A stretch of DNA of 47,994 nucleotides from Myxococcales bacterium. Its GTDB lineage: Bacteria > Myxococcota_A > Polyangia > Nannocystales > Nannocystaceae. The notes beneath the pieces are model-generated. The model did not search any database. It was given only the letters and a program-made list of their open reading frames with translations, and was not told the DNA's origin. Location of the stretch: contig JACKDV010000033.1 in assembly GCA_020633315.1 (NCBI GenBank), positions 1 to 47,994 on the forward strand, written 5' to 3'. Of this stretch, positions 24,701-31,131 are shown piece after piece. The translations under genes and the position numbers were made by a program. The first letter of the stretch is position 1. The number at the start of each line of letters is the position of its first letter.

Positions 24701-25374
24701 GGCGCCTGCACGACATGGCCAAGCCCATCGCGGCCAAGGTGGCCGTGCTCCAGCGGCAGAGCTACCTCTCGGGCATCGCCTACCTCGCGGTGCTCGGTGG
24801 TGATCCCGAGCGGGCCATCCCTGAGACCGAGCAGGCGCTCGAGGAGCTGCGGCAGGCCAAGCTCCCGCGGCTGATGATGACGCCCCTGCACAACGTGGGC
24901 GACCTGCGACTGCGCAACGACGACCTGGCCCAGGCCGAGAGTGCCTTCCGCGAGGCGATCCGCCTGGCCAGCGTCTACGGCGTGGACTACCAGTACCACC
25001 TCAACCGCGGCTTCCTGGGCTACGCCATGGCCCGCCGCGGCGACGTGGACGAGGGCGCCGCCATGCTCGCGGAGGCCAAGCAGGGCATGATGCAGATCCA
25101 GGGCGAGCAGCTCGCGGTGCAGCAGTTGCGCCTGCTCGACGCCGAGGTTGCACACATGCTCGGACAGAGCGCCCGGGCGCGACGAGAGCTCGAGGAGATG
25201 CTCGCCGACTTCCACGCCGCCAACGAGCTGAGCCTGGCCCACTGGGCCCAGGAGGCGCTGGCCAGGATCGAGCGCGATCTCGGGACCGCCTTCATCGAGA
25301 CACCCGACGTCGTCGCGGTGGGGGACACCGACCCCGAGCAGGACACGGTCCGCACCAAGCCGGTCAAGGGTTGA
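21706..25374 (+). CDS. Ser/Thr protein kinase with AAA ATPase and TPR domains (PknK-like)
   Basis: A 1222-residue cytoplasmic signalling protein. The kinase domain has LLGKGGFGAVYEA (about 38-50), VAVKLI (Lys about 64), HGDIKPSNVLV (about 191), LIDFGLA (about 215) and SAPEKVKG. The HRD Arg is replaced by Gly, so it is a non-RD kinase. About 40 extra residues sit between the catalytic Lys and the alpha-C helix (FKDEFRLL). An ATPase domain follows with Walker A-like APEGMGKSRLL at about 450, where the first Gly is Ala. From about 865 to the end the helices look like TPR repeats. This architecture is typical of bacterial enhancer-independent signalling ATPases such as PknK. GTG at 21697 is an alternative start. 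Confidence 0.92.
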   Translation: MTSPDVNEDAASAVDEPQGESSRRVVPDRIAGRYRVERLLGKGGFGAVYEAFDELEERSVAVKLIRRDVSTDPRLTQAHDSSQHAGAEFSRIVPRHVTRSFGPPSTHGGDNVAQAFKDEFRLLTQLHHPNLAGVFDFGRCKASDSFFFTQELVEGVELTDFLPTASREVIVELFVQLARALDYIHALGLVHGDIKPSNVLVCHPETEGAMPQAKLIDFGLARMLRKPDAVHQELPEGAEIMVLGTPGFSAPEKVKGLITDGRSDIYSLAATMYAALRGGQKPFAGKTFKEVLRAQRDWRPELAGALLQQAGPVVAELVGRMLQPDPNERPQSARSVVLELLRREATHMRDRQQSERDRREFARVLVEQLPFVDRAHYLELLLDKASDILGSSPPETPPATARLLDGDPDPGEPMASTTVNDGPILTDENPAANSGLMIRARLIRTVIVKAPEGMGKSRLLSELRREVQLGDGLFVQGSCWGNDSSVLGPFANIVTLLATALGERSGAVRRFAPLVEAARNPAAPGAEAAAQQLSEFLIAAAEERPFVLHLSDLSRAQEPMRVAFEELCRAIDHSGAPILLCASTEPHSKISPILASIGRDQVAEIWTLRPFTAREMFSVLQGILGETPTLKELATMLDKLTGGHPLSFRETLRVLIEEGILIREADTWVLRGASAAAEELHKTLSQRSESRLDGLGVSGWEIASILFLVEAPLPEEQLAALSDLRAERFKRTLDRLEGEGLITRSAASGSSIVSLAHESVREAVRGRYVDSLDETRIDLADRIEELETDDPHYVFLRARLLDDASESLESVDELEKAVDQLFAADQPQLAAQVLERLIRRLRRFGRAQGLPRLLKAQLKLLNQAAGALEDPVHEMSHYQAGILVAELVGDFRAEALFWLGLVDRYTTTAGSADVEIALERLGHASDAALLARDRVLGLRIDNRRAEVLTSAGEIEKANQWSRKAMEILDVEEASLVDKCHVMGVRLRCLALSGQLGEARRLHDMAKPIAAKVAVLQRQSYLSGIAYLAVLGGDPERAIPETEQALEELRQAKLPRLMMTPLHNVGDLRLRNDDLAQAESAFREAIRLASVYGVDYQYHLNRGFLGYAMARRGDVDEGAAMLAEAKQGMMQIQGEQLAVQQLRLLDAEVAHMLGQSARARRELEEMLADFHAANELSLAHWAQEALARIERDLGTAFIETPDVVAVGDTDPEQDTVRTKPVKG

Positions 25375-25475
25375 GCCCGGCATCACCTGGCTCGTACCGG
25401 GCCACGGCATGCCCGGGCGCCCCGTGCGCGAAGCCCGTTCCACCGTCCTCGTCATTGCCGTAGCGCACGGCACAA

Positions 25476-27704
25476 ATGGCGGGCTCCTTGCTATCCTCGC
25501 CTCGCCATCCTTCCGTGACCGAGGTTCTCGACAACCTGCACCCCGCGTTGCGGGATCTGACAGGCAAGACGATCGTGGGCCGCTACCGGGTCGACGCGCT
25601 CCTCGGCCTGGGCGGCATGGGAGCCGTGTTCCGTGGGCGCCACCTCGGCCTCGAGCGCGACGTGGCGATCAAGGTCCTGCACCCCGACCTCACGCGCGAC
25701 CCCGAGATCTCCAAGCGCTTCGATCGCGAGGCGCACTCGGCCTCGCGGCTCGACCATCCCAACTGCCTGCGGGTGACCGACGTGGGCAGCTCGGAGGACG
25801 GGCTGAAGTTCATGGTGATGGATCTGCTCGCCGGCTCGGAGCTCAGCGAGCTCGTCGGCGAGCGCCTGCCCCCCGATCGCGCGGTGTTGCTGGTGCTCCA
25901 GATCCTGCGGGGCCTCGAGCACGCGCACGAGCACGGGGTGATCCACCGCGACATCAAGCCCGAGAACGTGTTCGTCACCCGGGACCACGACGGCCGCGAG
26001 GTGCTCAAGCTCGTCGACTTCGGCATCGCCAAGCTGGTGGGCGGGGGCGCCGACGATCGCATGACCAAGGCGGGGCTCATCTTCGGCACGCCGGCCTACA
26101 TGAGCCCGGAGCAGGCCATGGGCATGGAGGCCGACCACCGCGCCGACCTCTACTCGGTGGGGGTGATCCTCTACGAGATGCTCAGCGGCACGCCGCCCTT
26201 CGCCAGCGACGACCCGGTGAAGCTGGTGCGGATGCAGGTGAGCAAGGACCCGCCCGCGCTCCCCGACGACGTGGCGCCGCCCCTCGCCGCGATCACCATG
26301 CGCCTGCTGGCCAAGGATCGGGACGAGCGCTTCCAGAGCGCCACCGAGGCGCGCGAGGCCCTCGAGCTGGTGCTGCCCGGCGTGGCCTCGACCGACGTCA
26401 AGAGCGGCCGCACCATCCACGGCGGCGCCTCGGGGCCCATCTTCATCAACGCGGCGATCTCGGGGCCGCTGTCGGTCCACGATCCGGCGAGCCGGCCCTT
26501 CGATCCCATCAGCGGGTCCTTCCCCCCCATCTCGCCCCACGACCCGGCGAGCCGGCCCTTCGATCCCATCAGCGGGCCCTTCCCCCGCATCACGCACGAC
26601 ACCTCGGGCAGCTTCGCCCCCTCGGCCCTGCCCACGCTGCCGCCCCAGGCGGGCGCGCTGCGTCGCAAGGCGATGGACCGGCGCCCGCTGATCATCGGCG
26701 GCGCGATCGTGCTGCTCGCCGGCATCTGGGCCATCACCAGCGGAGGCGACGACGAGACCGAGGCCAAGGAGGGCAGCGCGGCCGCCATCGCGGGCCACGA
26801 CGACGAGGGCGAGGGCGTGGCCGAGGGCGACGACGAGCTGCCGATCATCGAGGACGGCCCCGACGCCGAGCAGATCACCGAGATCGATCGCCTGATCCTG
26901 GGCAACAAGCACGACGACGCCCAGAAGCTGCTGCAGCCGCTGCTCGACGAGTTCCCCGACAACCCGCAGCTCGCGTGGCGCCAGGGCAAGATCCTGGCCG
27001 AGCGCAAGAAGAAGAAGGACAAGGGCAAGGCGCTGGCCGCCTACGGCGACGCGGTGGGGACCGACCCCACCCTGCTCGACAACAACGAGTTCTACGCCGA
27101 GCTGTACGCCCTGCTCGAGGAGCCCAAGCTGCGCGCCGAGGCCCTCGACCTCGCGCTGCGCAAGATGGGGCACTACGGGCACAAGTTCCTGCTCAAGGCG
27201 ATCAACGACGACAAGCGCCCCATGAACTACAACGATCGCCAGCGTGCGATCGCAGAGCTGTCGAGCAACCCGGACAACGAGGTGCTCATCAACCTGCAGC
27301 TCCACCGGGCGCTCGACCTGCTGCAGGCCACCCAGGCGCTCACGCCCTGCACCGCCTACCGCGACGCGCTCGAGGTGATCGCGGCCGAGCCCGAGTACTA
27401 CTACCTCACGCGGGTGCAGCACGCCGACATGCCCAAGCCCAAGACGGGCGACGAGCTCACCGACGAGGAGCGGAGCGACGCAGCGAAGTGCGAGGGGCTC
27501 GAGGCCCGGCGGGACGAGGTGATCGCCCTGCTCGAGTCCTTTGCCCCCGAGGGCGAGACCGACGGCGACGAGATCATCATCCTGGACGACGATCCGCCGG
27601 CCGACACCAAAGCCACCAAGAAGAAGCCCCCCCCCAAGTCAGGGGGTACCACCGGCGGCGACAAGGGCCCCCCGTGCCTGGGGATCTTCCGCAAGTGCAA
27701 GTAG
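25476..27704 (+). CDS. Transmembrane Ser/Thr protein kinase
   Basis: A 742-residue Hanks-type kinase (729 if begun at the GTG 25515, which a promoter element favours). The kinase domain runs about 35-300: LLGLGGMGAVFRG, VAIKVLHPD, HRDIKPENVFV, VDFGIAKL and YMSPEQAMG, all catalytic residues kept. A Pro/Phe-rich linker with a 60-bp tandem repeat leads to one membrane segment at about 405-422 (PLIIGGAIVLLAGIWAIT). The outside part begins acidic and then forms helices that look TPR-like (KLLQPLLDEFPDNPQLAWRQ), ending Lys/Pro-rich. It probably senses an extracytoplasmic signal. The Maf gene overlaps its end by 10 nt. Confidence 0.92.
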   Translation: MAGSLLSSPRHPSVTEVLDNLHPALRDLTGKTIVGRYRVDALLGLGGMGAVFRGRHLGLERDVAIKVLHPDLTRDPEISKRFDREAHSASRLDHPNCLRVTDVGSSEDGLKFMVMDLLAGSELSELVGERLPPDRAVLLVLQILRGLEHAHEHGVIHRDIKPENVFVTRDHDGREVLKLVDFGIAKLVGGGADDRMTKAGLIFGTPAYMSPEQAMGMEADHRADLYSVGVILYEMLSGTPPFASDDPVKLVRMQVSKDPPALPDDVAPPLAAITMRLLAKDRDERFQSATEAREALELVLPGVASTDVKSGRTIHGGASGPIFINAAISGPLSVHDPASRPFDPISGSFPPISPHDPASRPFDPISGPFPRITHDTSGSFAPSALPTLPPQAGALRRKAMDRRPLIIGGAIVLLAGIWAITSGGDDETEAKEGSAAAIAGHDDEGEGVAEGDDELPIIEDGPDAEQITEIDRLILGNKHDDAQKLLQPLLDEFPDNPQLAWRQGKILAERKKKKDKGKALAAYGDAVGTDPTLLDNNEFYAELYALLEEPKLRAEALDLALRKMGHYGHKFLLKAINDDKRPMNYNDRQRAIAELSSNPDNEVLINLQLHRALDLLQATQALTPCTAYRDALEVIAAEPEYYYLTRVQHADMPKPKTGDELTDEERSDAAKCEGLEARRDEVIALLESFAPEGETDGDEIIILDDDPPADTKATKKKPPPKSGGTTGGDKGPPCLGIFRKCK
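25489..25497 (+). promoter_or_regulatory. Extended -10 upstream of the transmembrane kinase gene
   Basis: TGC-TATCCT. If used, transcription starts near 25504, inside the annotated N-terminus, and translation would have to begin at GTG 25515 (14th codon). Confidence 0.5.
26478..26597 (+). repeat. Two tandem 60-bp repeats in the kinase linker
   Basis: Copies at 26478-26537 and 26538-26597 are nearly identical and encode 20-residue units beginning HDPASRPFDPISG. They lie between the kinase domain and the membrane segment and keep the frame. Confidence 0.9.
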
Positions 27705-28303
27705 CTCGCGCGCCGGCGCTGGTGCTCGCCTCCACCTCGGCCGCCCGCCGCGACCTGCTCGAGCGGCTCGAGCTGCCCTTCGAGGTCGCCGCGCCCGACT
27801 TCGACGAGGCCGAGCACCACGACCGCTTCGACGAGCTGCCCGACGCCGCCTTCGCCCTGATGCTGGCGCAGGGCAAGGCCCGCAGCCTGGCCGCTCGCTT
27901 CGGCGACCGCTACATCCTCGCCGCCGATCAGATCGCGGTGCTCCCCGGTCCCCCGCGCCGACGGCTCGACAAGCCGGGCCGCGAGGAGGTGGCGATCGAG
28001 CACCTGATGGCGCTGTCGGGCCGCACCCACCACCTCACCACGGGGGTGGTGCTGCTGCCCCCGGGCGGCGGCGAGCCGCTTGAGGCGGTCGACGAGCAGC
28101 GCCTCACCCTGCGGGCCTTCGACCGCGCCGAGGCCGAGGCCTACGTGCGCCGCCATCGGCCACTCGAGTGCGCGGGCAGCTATCGGATCGAGGACGCGGG
28201 GATCAAGCTGTTCGAGCGCATCGAGGGCACCGACACCACCGGGATCATCGGGCTCCCGCTGCTGGCGGTGAGCCGGCTGCTGCGCGCGGCGGGCCTGCTG
28301 TAG
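27695..28303 (+). CDS. Maf-like nucleotide pyrophosphatase (YceF type)
   Basis: A 202-residue Maf/Ham1-superfamily enzyme that hydrolyses non-canonical or methylated nucleoside triphosphates to the monophosphate. LVLASTSAARRDLLERLELPF is the N-terminal substrate loop, LAADQIAVL carries the catalytic Asp, and LDKPG, HHLTTGVVLL and CAGSYRIEDAG-KLFERIEG-GLPL at the C-terminus match the YceF (m7GTP) branch better than the dTTP branch. Starting with a GTG inside the last codons of the kinase gene (10-nt overlap) restores the full family N-terminus. The 3' end overlaps a convergent small gene. Confidence 0.9.
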   Translation: MQVARAPALVLASTSAARRDLLERLELPFEVAAPDFDEAEHHDRFDELPDAAFALMLAQGKARSLAARFGDRYILAADQIAVLPGPPRRRLDKPGREEVAIEHLMALSGRTHHLTTGVVLLPPGGGEPLEAVDEQRLTLRAFDRAEAEAYVRRHRPLECAGSYRIEDAGIKLFERIEGTDTTGIIGLPLLAVSRLLRAAGLL

Positions 28304-28472
28304 CCGGGGCGCGCAGCAGCTCGGTCGAGACGGCGAACTCGTCGTCCATCGCCCGCTCGCACTCGCGCTCGAGCGCCTCCTGCTGCCCCTGCGCCCGCTG
28401 CAGCAGCTCGGTGATGCGCTGCACGAGCTGCTGGATCATGTCCAGCAGGTAGTCCCGCCGCTCGGTGAACAT
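28245..28472 (-). CDS. Small DUF6483-like protein
   Basis: A 75-residue protein beginning FTERRDYLLDMIQQLVQRITEL, the helical opening typical of DUF6483-family proteins; the family's role is unknown. The helical part is followed by a Pro/Ala-rich tail. Its last 59 nt are antisense to the end of the Maf gene. A TGC-TAGGGT extended -10 lies just upstream and the ATG is about 4 nt from the predicted transcript start. The tail encoded within the overlap may be shaped by the maf codons on the other strand. Confidence 0.65.
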   Translation of the reverse strand: MFTERRDYLLDMIQQLVQRITELLQRAQGQQEALERECERAMDDEFAVSTELLRAPATAGPPRAAAGSPPAAGAR

Positions 28473-28482
28473 GGGCAGCCCC

Positions 28483-28491
28483 ACCCTAGCA
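28483..28491 (-). promoter_or_regulatory. Extended -10 promoter of the DUF6483-like gene
   Basis: Minus-strand TGC-TAGGGT, ending 11 nt before the ATG at 28472. Confidence 0.5.
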
Positions 28492-28589
28492 CCCTCGCCC
28501 GTCCATCCGACGCGACGCCAGCCAACGAGCGCACGAGGCAAGGGCGGCCCCGCATCACGCGGCGCCGCCCCCCCTGCCGACCCGGAGCG

Positions 28590-30104
28590 CTACAGCCCCT
28601 TGACGAAGGCCGCCACGTTCTCGAGCTCTTGATCGCTGAGCTTGCCCTCGTAGGGCTTCATCTTGGTCCCGGGCACGCCGTTGGCGGTGATCGCCTTGAT
28701 CTTGGCGCGCGAGCGGCCGGTGCCCGCGAGCGAGACGATCTCCAGCTTGCGCCCGAAGGGGGTGTCGCCCTTGCCGTCGTCGCCGTGGCAGGTCTTGCAC
28801 TTGGCCATGTACAGCTCGCGTCCCGCCGCCCGGTCGGCCTTGGGCGGGGCCGGCTTCTTCTTCTTGGGCTTGGGCTTGGGCGCGAGCTCGGGCTCGGCCG
28901 GGGCGGGCTCGGGCGGCGTGACCTCGGGCGGCGTGGCCTCGTCGCCTCCGTCGCCGTCCTCGGGCTCGCCGTCGTCCTCCACGACCATGTCGCCGTCGTC
29001 ACCCGCGGGCTCGAGCTCCTCGGGCTCGGTCTCGGGCGGCAGCGGGGTCTCGGCCCCCGCCTTGGCCGGGTAGCGCACGGCCAGGTAGTGGGCCAGCAGC
29101 TCGCTCTCCTCCTGGGTGAGCTCGGTGCCCTCCTCCACCATGGCCGCGATCACCGAGCGCCAGCCGGCCACGTCGTCACCGCCGTGCTCCTCCACCTCGT
29201 CGAGCTCGTGGCAGTCGATGCACTTGCCCTGCAGCAGCGCGTCGCCGGCCTTCTCGTCGACCTTCACCCCCGGGCTGGTGTCGGCGGCATGGGCCGCGTC
29301 GACCATGCGATTGGTGCGGGCGAGCACCTCGCGGCTGTCCTCGCGCTTCTGCTTGGCCGACTTCTGGATGTCGGGGGTGATCGCCACCAGGTAGGCGGTC
29401 ACGTAGGGGATGTCGGCCTCGTCGAGCGCATCGCCGAACACCGCGGGCTTCTCCAGCATGCGCTCGTTGATCCCGTACCAGCCCTTGGCCGTGCGCGGCT
29501 TGGCCAGGATGGTCCGCATGTCGTGGCAGGTGATGCACTTGTGGACCAGCACGTCGCGACCGCGCTCGAAGCCCGCCTCGGTCACCAGGAAGTCACGATC
29601 GATGCCCTCGGGCAGCTCGATCTCCGCCATCAGCGTCCGCACCCGCTGTATGTTCTCCGGGTCGGTGGTGCGCCCCTCGAGGTCGTGGGCCCGCAGGGCG
29701 TAGGGCACCGACAGGATGATCATGGCCACCGTGCAGATGAGCAGGCCGAAGCCGTAGCGCGGCATCGCCTCCTCGAAGTGACGGAAGAACAGCAGGATCA
29801 TGATCTTGGTGATCAGCAGCACGCCGATCGCGATCGCCAGCACGGCGTGGATCACCGTGCGCGCGGGCAGCTCGTACTGGTACTCCCACAGGCGCGGGAG
29901 CATGAAGTACATCATCACGAGGTAGATGACCCCATAGGAGTAGCCGGCCAGCGCGTGCATCCGCAGCCAGAACTTGGGGGCTCGGGTGACCTTGGCCTCC
30001 TCGTCCCAGAACTTGGGACCCCAGAGCCAGGCCTGGAGAAGGACGGCGATGATGGCGAGCATCAGGAAGGCGATGCCCAGCCACATGCTGATGGTGGTGC
30101 TCAT
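28590..30104 (-). CDS. Membrane-anchored three-haem c-type cytochrome
   Basis: A 504-residue electron-transfer protein with three CxxCH haem sites: CITCH at 190-194, CIDCH at 295-299 and CKTCH at 436-440. The N-terminal 140 residues form four membrane helices (about 7-29, 54-70, 84-107, 116-137) carrying His50, His86 and His109 in or near them, so a b-type haem is possible. The first two c-haem domains are followed by an acidic/Pro/Lys-rich linker (about 352-420), then a class-I-like third cytochrome domain with possible Met482 ligand. A GGAGG precedes the ATG. It probably passes electrons between quinol and periplasmic partners; the partners are not in the window. Confidence 0.87.
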   Translation of the reverse strand: MSTTISMWLGIAFLMLAIIAVLLQAWLWGPKFWDEEAKVTRAPKFWLRMHALAGYSYGVIYLVMMYFMLPRLWEYQYELPARTVIHAVLAIAIGVLLITKIMILLFFRHFEEAMPRYGFGLLICTVAMIILSVPYALRAHDLEGRTTDPENIQRVRTLMAEIELPEGIDRDFLVTEAGFERGRDVLVHKCITCHDMRTILAKPRTAKGWYGINERMLEKPAVFGDALDEADIPYVTAYLVAITPDIQKSAKQKREDSREVLARTNRMVDAAHAADTSPGVKVDEKAGDALLQGKCIDCHELDEVEEHGGDDVAGWRSVIAAMVEEGTELTQEESELLAHYLAVRYPAKAGAETPLPPETEPEELEPAGDDGDMVVEDDGEPEDGDGGDEATPPEVTPPEPAPAEPELAPKPKPKKKKPAPPKADRAAGRELYMAKCKTCHGDDGKGDTPFGRKLEIVSLAGTGRSRAKIKAITANGVPGTKMKPYEGKLSDQELENVAAFVKGL

Positions 30105-30200
30105 GAATCCTCCGGCGTGTGGGTTACGCGTCGACGGGCGAACGGTTACCGAGAACGCACGCGCGCGACGAGGCCGGCGGGGGCCGGCGGAGCATCGGTA

Positions 30201-31046
30201 TCACTTTTCGGGGCGCACGGGCGGGCGGCCGCGAGCCTCGGCGGGCTGGCAGCGAGGGCACCAGTAGGTCGAGCGAGCCTGGCGTCCCTCGATGCTGCGG
30301 CGAATCGGAGCCCGGCAGCGCAGGCACGGCAGCCCCTCCCGCCGGTAGACCCACGTTCTCGAGGTCTCGGGCCGCCGTCGCTGGCCTCGCAGCGCCCCCA
30401 CGGTCACCCGCGGCCCGGGCCCGAGGTTGCTGCCCATCAGCTCGCGTGCGCGCTCGAACAGCGTCCGCAGGGTCTCGTCGCTCAGCTCGCGGACCGGGGC
30501 CCAGGGGTGGAGCCCCGCGAGGAACAGCAGCTCGCTGCGATACACGTTGCCGATGCCGGCGGCCACCCGCTGGTCGAGCAGCAGGTCGGTCACCGCGAGG
30601 TCACGGTAGCCGGGGGCGCGGGCCCGCGCGACGACGAGCTCGAGGTCGAGGGTGGGAGCCAGCAGATCGGGGCCGAGCCGCCGCAGCTCCTGCTCGAGCC
30701 GCTGGTCCCGGTAGGGATGCAGCTCGTGGCGAGCCGAGCGAAAGAAGGCCAGCACCGTGCTCGGCACCCCCAGCACCGCGGTGGCCGAGCGGGCGGGCGC
30801 CTCCCAGCCCGCGCTCGCGTCGTAGGCCCGCCACTTGCCCCGCAGCCCCAGGTGCACCCGCAGCGTCCAGCGGCGATCGATCAGCACCAGCAGGTTCTTG
30901 CCCACCGCCTCCACGTGCTCCACCGGGTGCCCGCGCACGATCGCGATCTCGCCCCGCTCTCGCAGCCGCAGGTGCTCCACCGGCTGGCCCACCAGCCGCG
31001 GGCGCACCGCGAGGGCCAGCTTGTGCAGGGTGTCGCCCTCGGGCAT
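30201..31046 (-). CDS. Fpg/Nei-family DNA glycosylase (endonuclease VIII-like)
   Basis: A 281-residue base-excision-repair glycosylase/AP lyase. The mature N-terminus PEGDTLHKLA gives the catalytic Pro and Glu after Met removal, so ATG 31046 is required. K57-like Lys sits in VGKNLLV. The helix-two-turn-helix is DQRVAAGIGNVYRSELL, and the zinc finger is CLRCRAPI then YWCPRCQ, with the DNA-contacting Arg in the GRQARSTYWC loop. The PEGDT (not PELPE) start favours the Nei branch acting on oxidised pyrimidines. It is 96 nt downstream of the cytochrome gene, same strand. Confidence 0.92.
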   Translation of the reverse strand: MPEGDTLHKLALAVRPRLVGQPVEHLRLRERGEIAIVRGHPVEHVEAVGKNLLVLIDRRWTLRVHLGLRGKWRAYDASAGWEAPARSATAVLGVPSTVLAFFRSARHELHPYRDQRLEQELRRLGPDLLAPTLDLELVVARARAPGYRDLAVTDLLLDQRVAAGIGNVYRSELLFLAGLHPWAPVRELSDETLRTLFERARELMGSNLGPGPRVTVGALRGQRRRPETSRTWVYRREGLPCLRCRAPIRRSIEGRQARSTYWCPRCQPAEARGRPPVRPEK

Positions 31047-31115
31047 CGCTCGGATTCCGGGTTCCCGAGCGATCACGCTAGGCAGGGGCCGCGCGCGGTG
31101 TCAATCACGGTGGGT

Positions 31116-31124
31116 TGCTAGCAT
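31116..31124 (+). promoter_or_regulatory. Extended -10 promoter of the 950-residue lipoprotein gene
   Basis: TGC-TAGCAT ends 8 nt before the ATG at 31132, so the mRNA would start within a base or so of the start codon. No -35 match is seen. Confidence 0.55.
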
Positions 31125-31131
31125 CGCGCGC

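Noticed and set aside
22222..25473. Long minus-strand open frame opposite the kinase-AAA-TPR gene
   Set aside because: Antisense shadow; the plus strand has clear kinase motifs.
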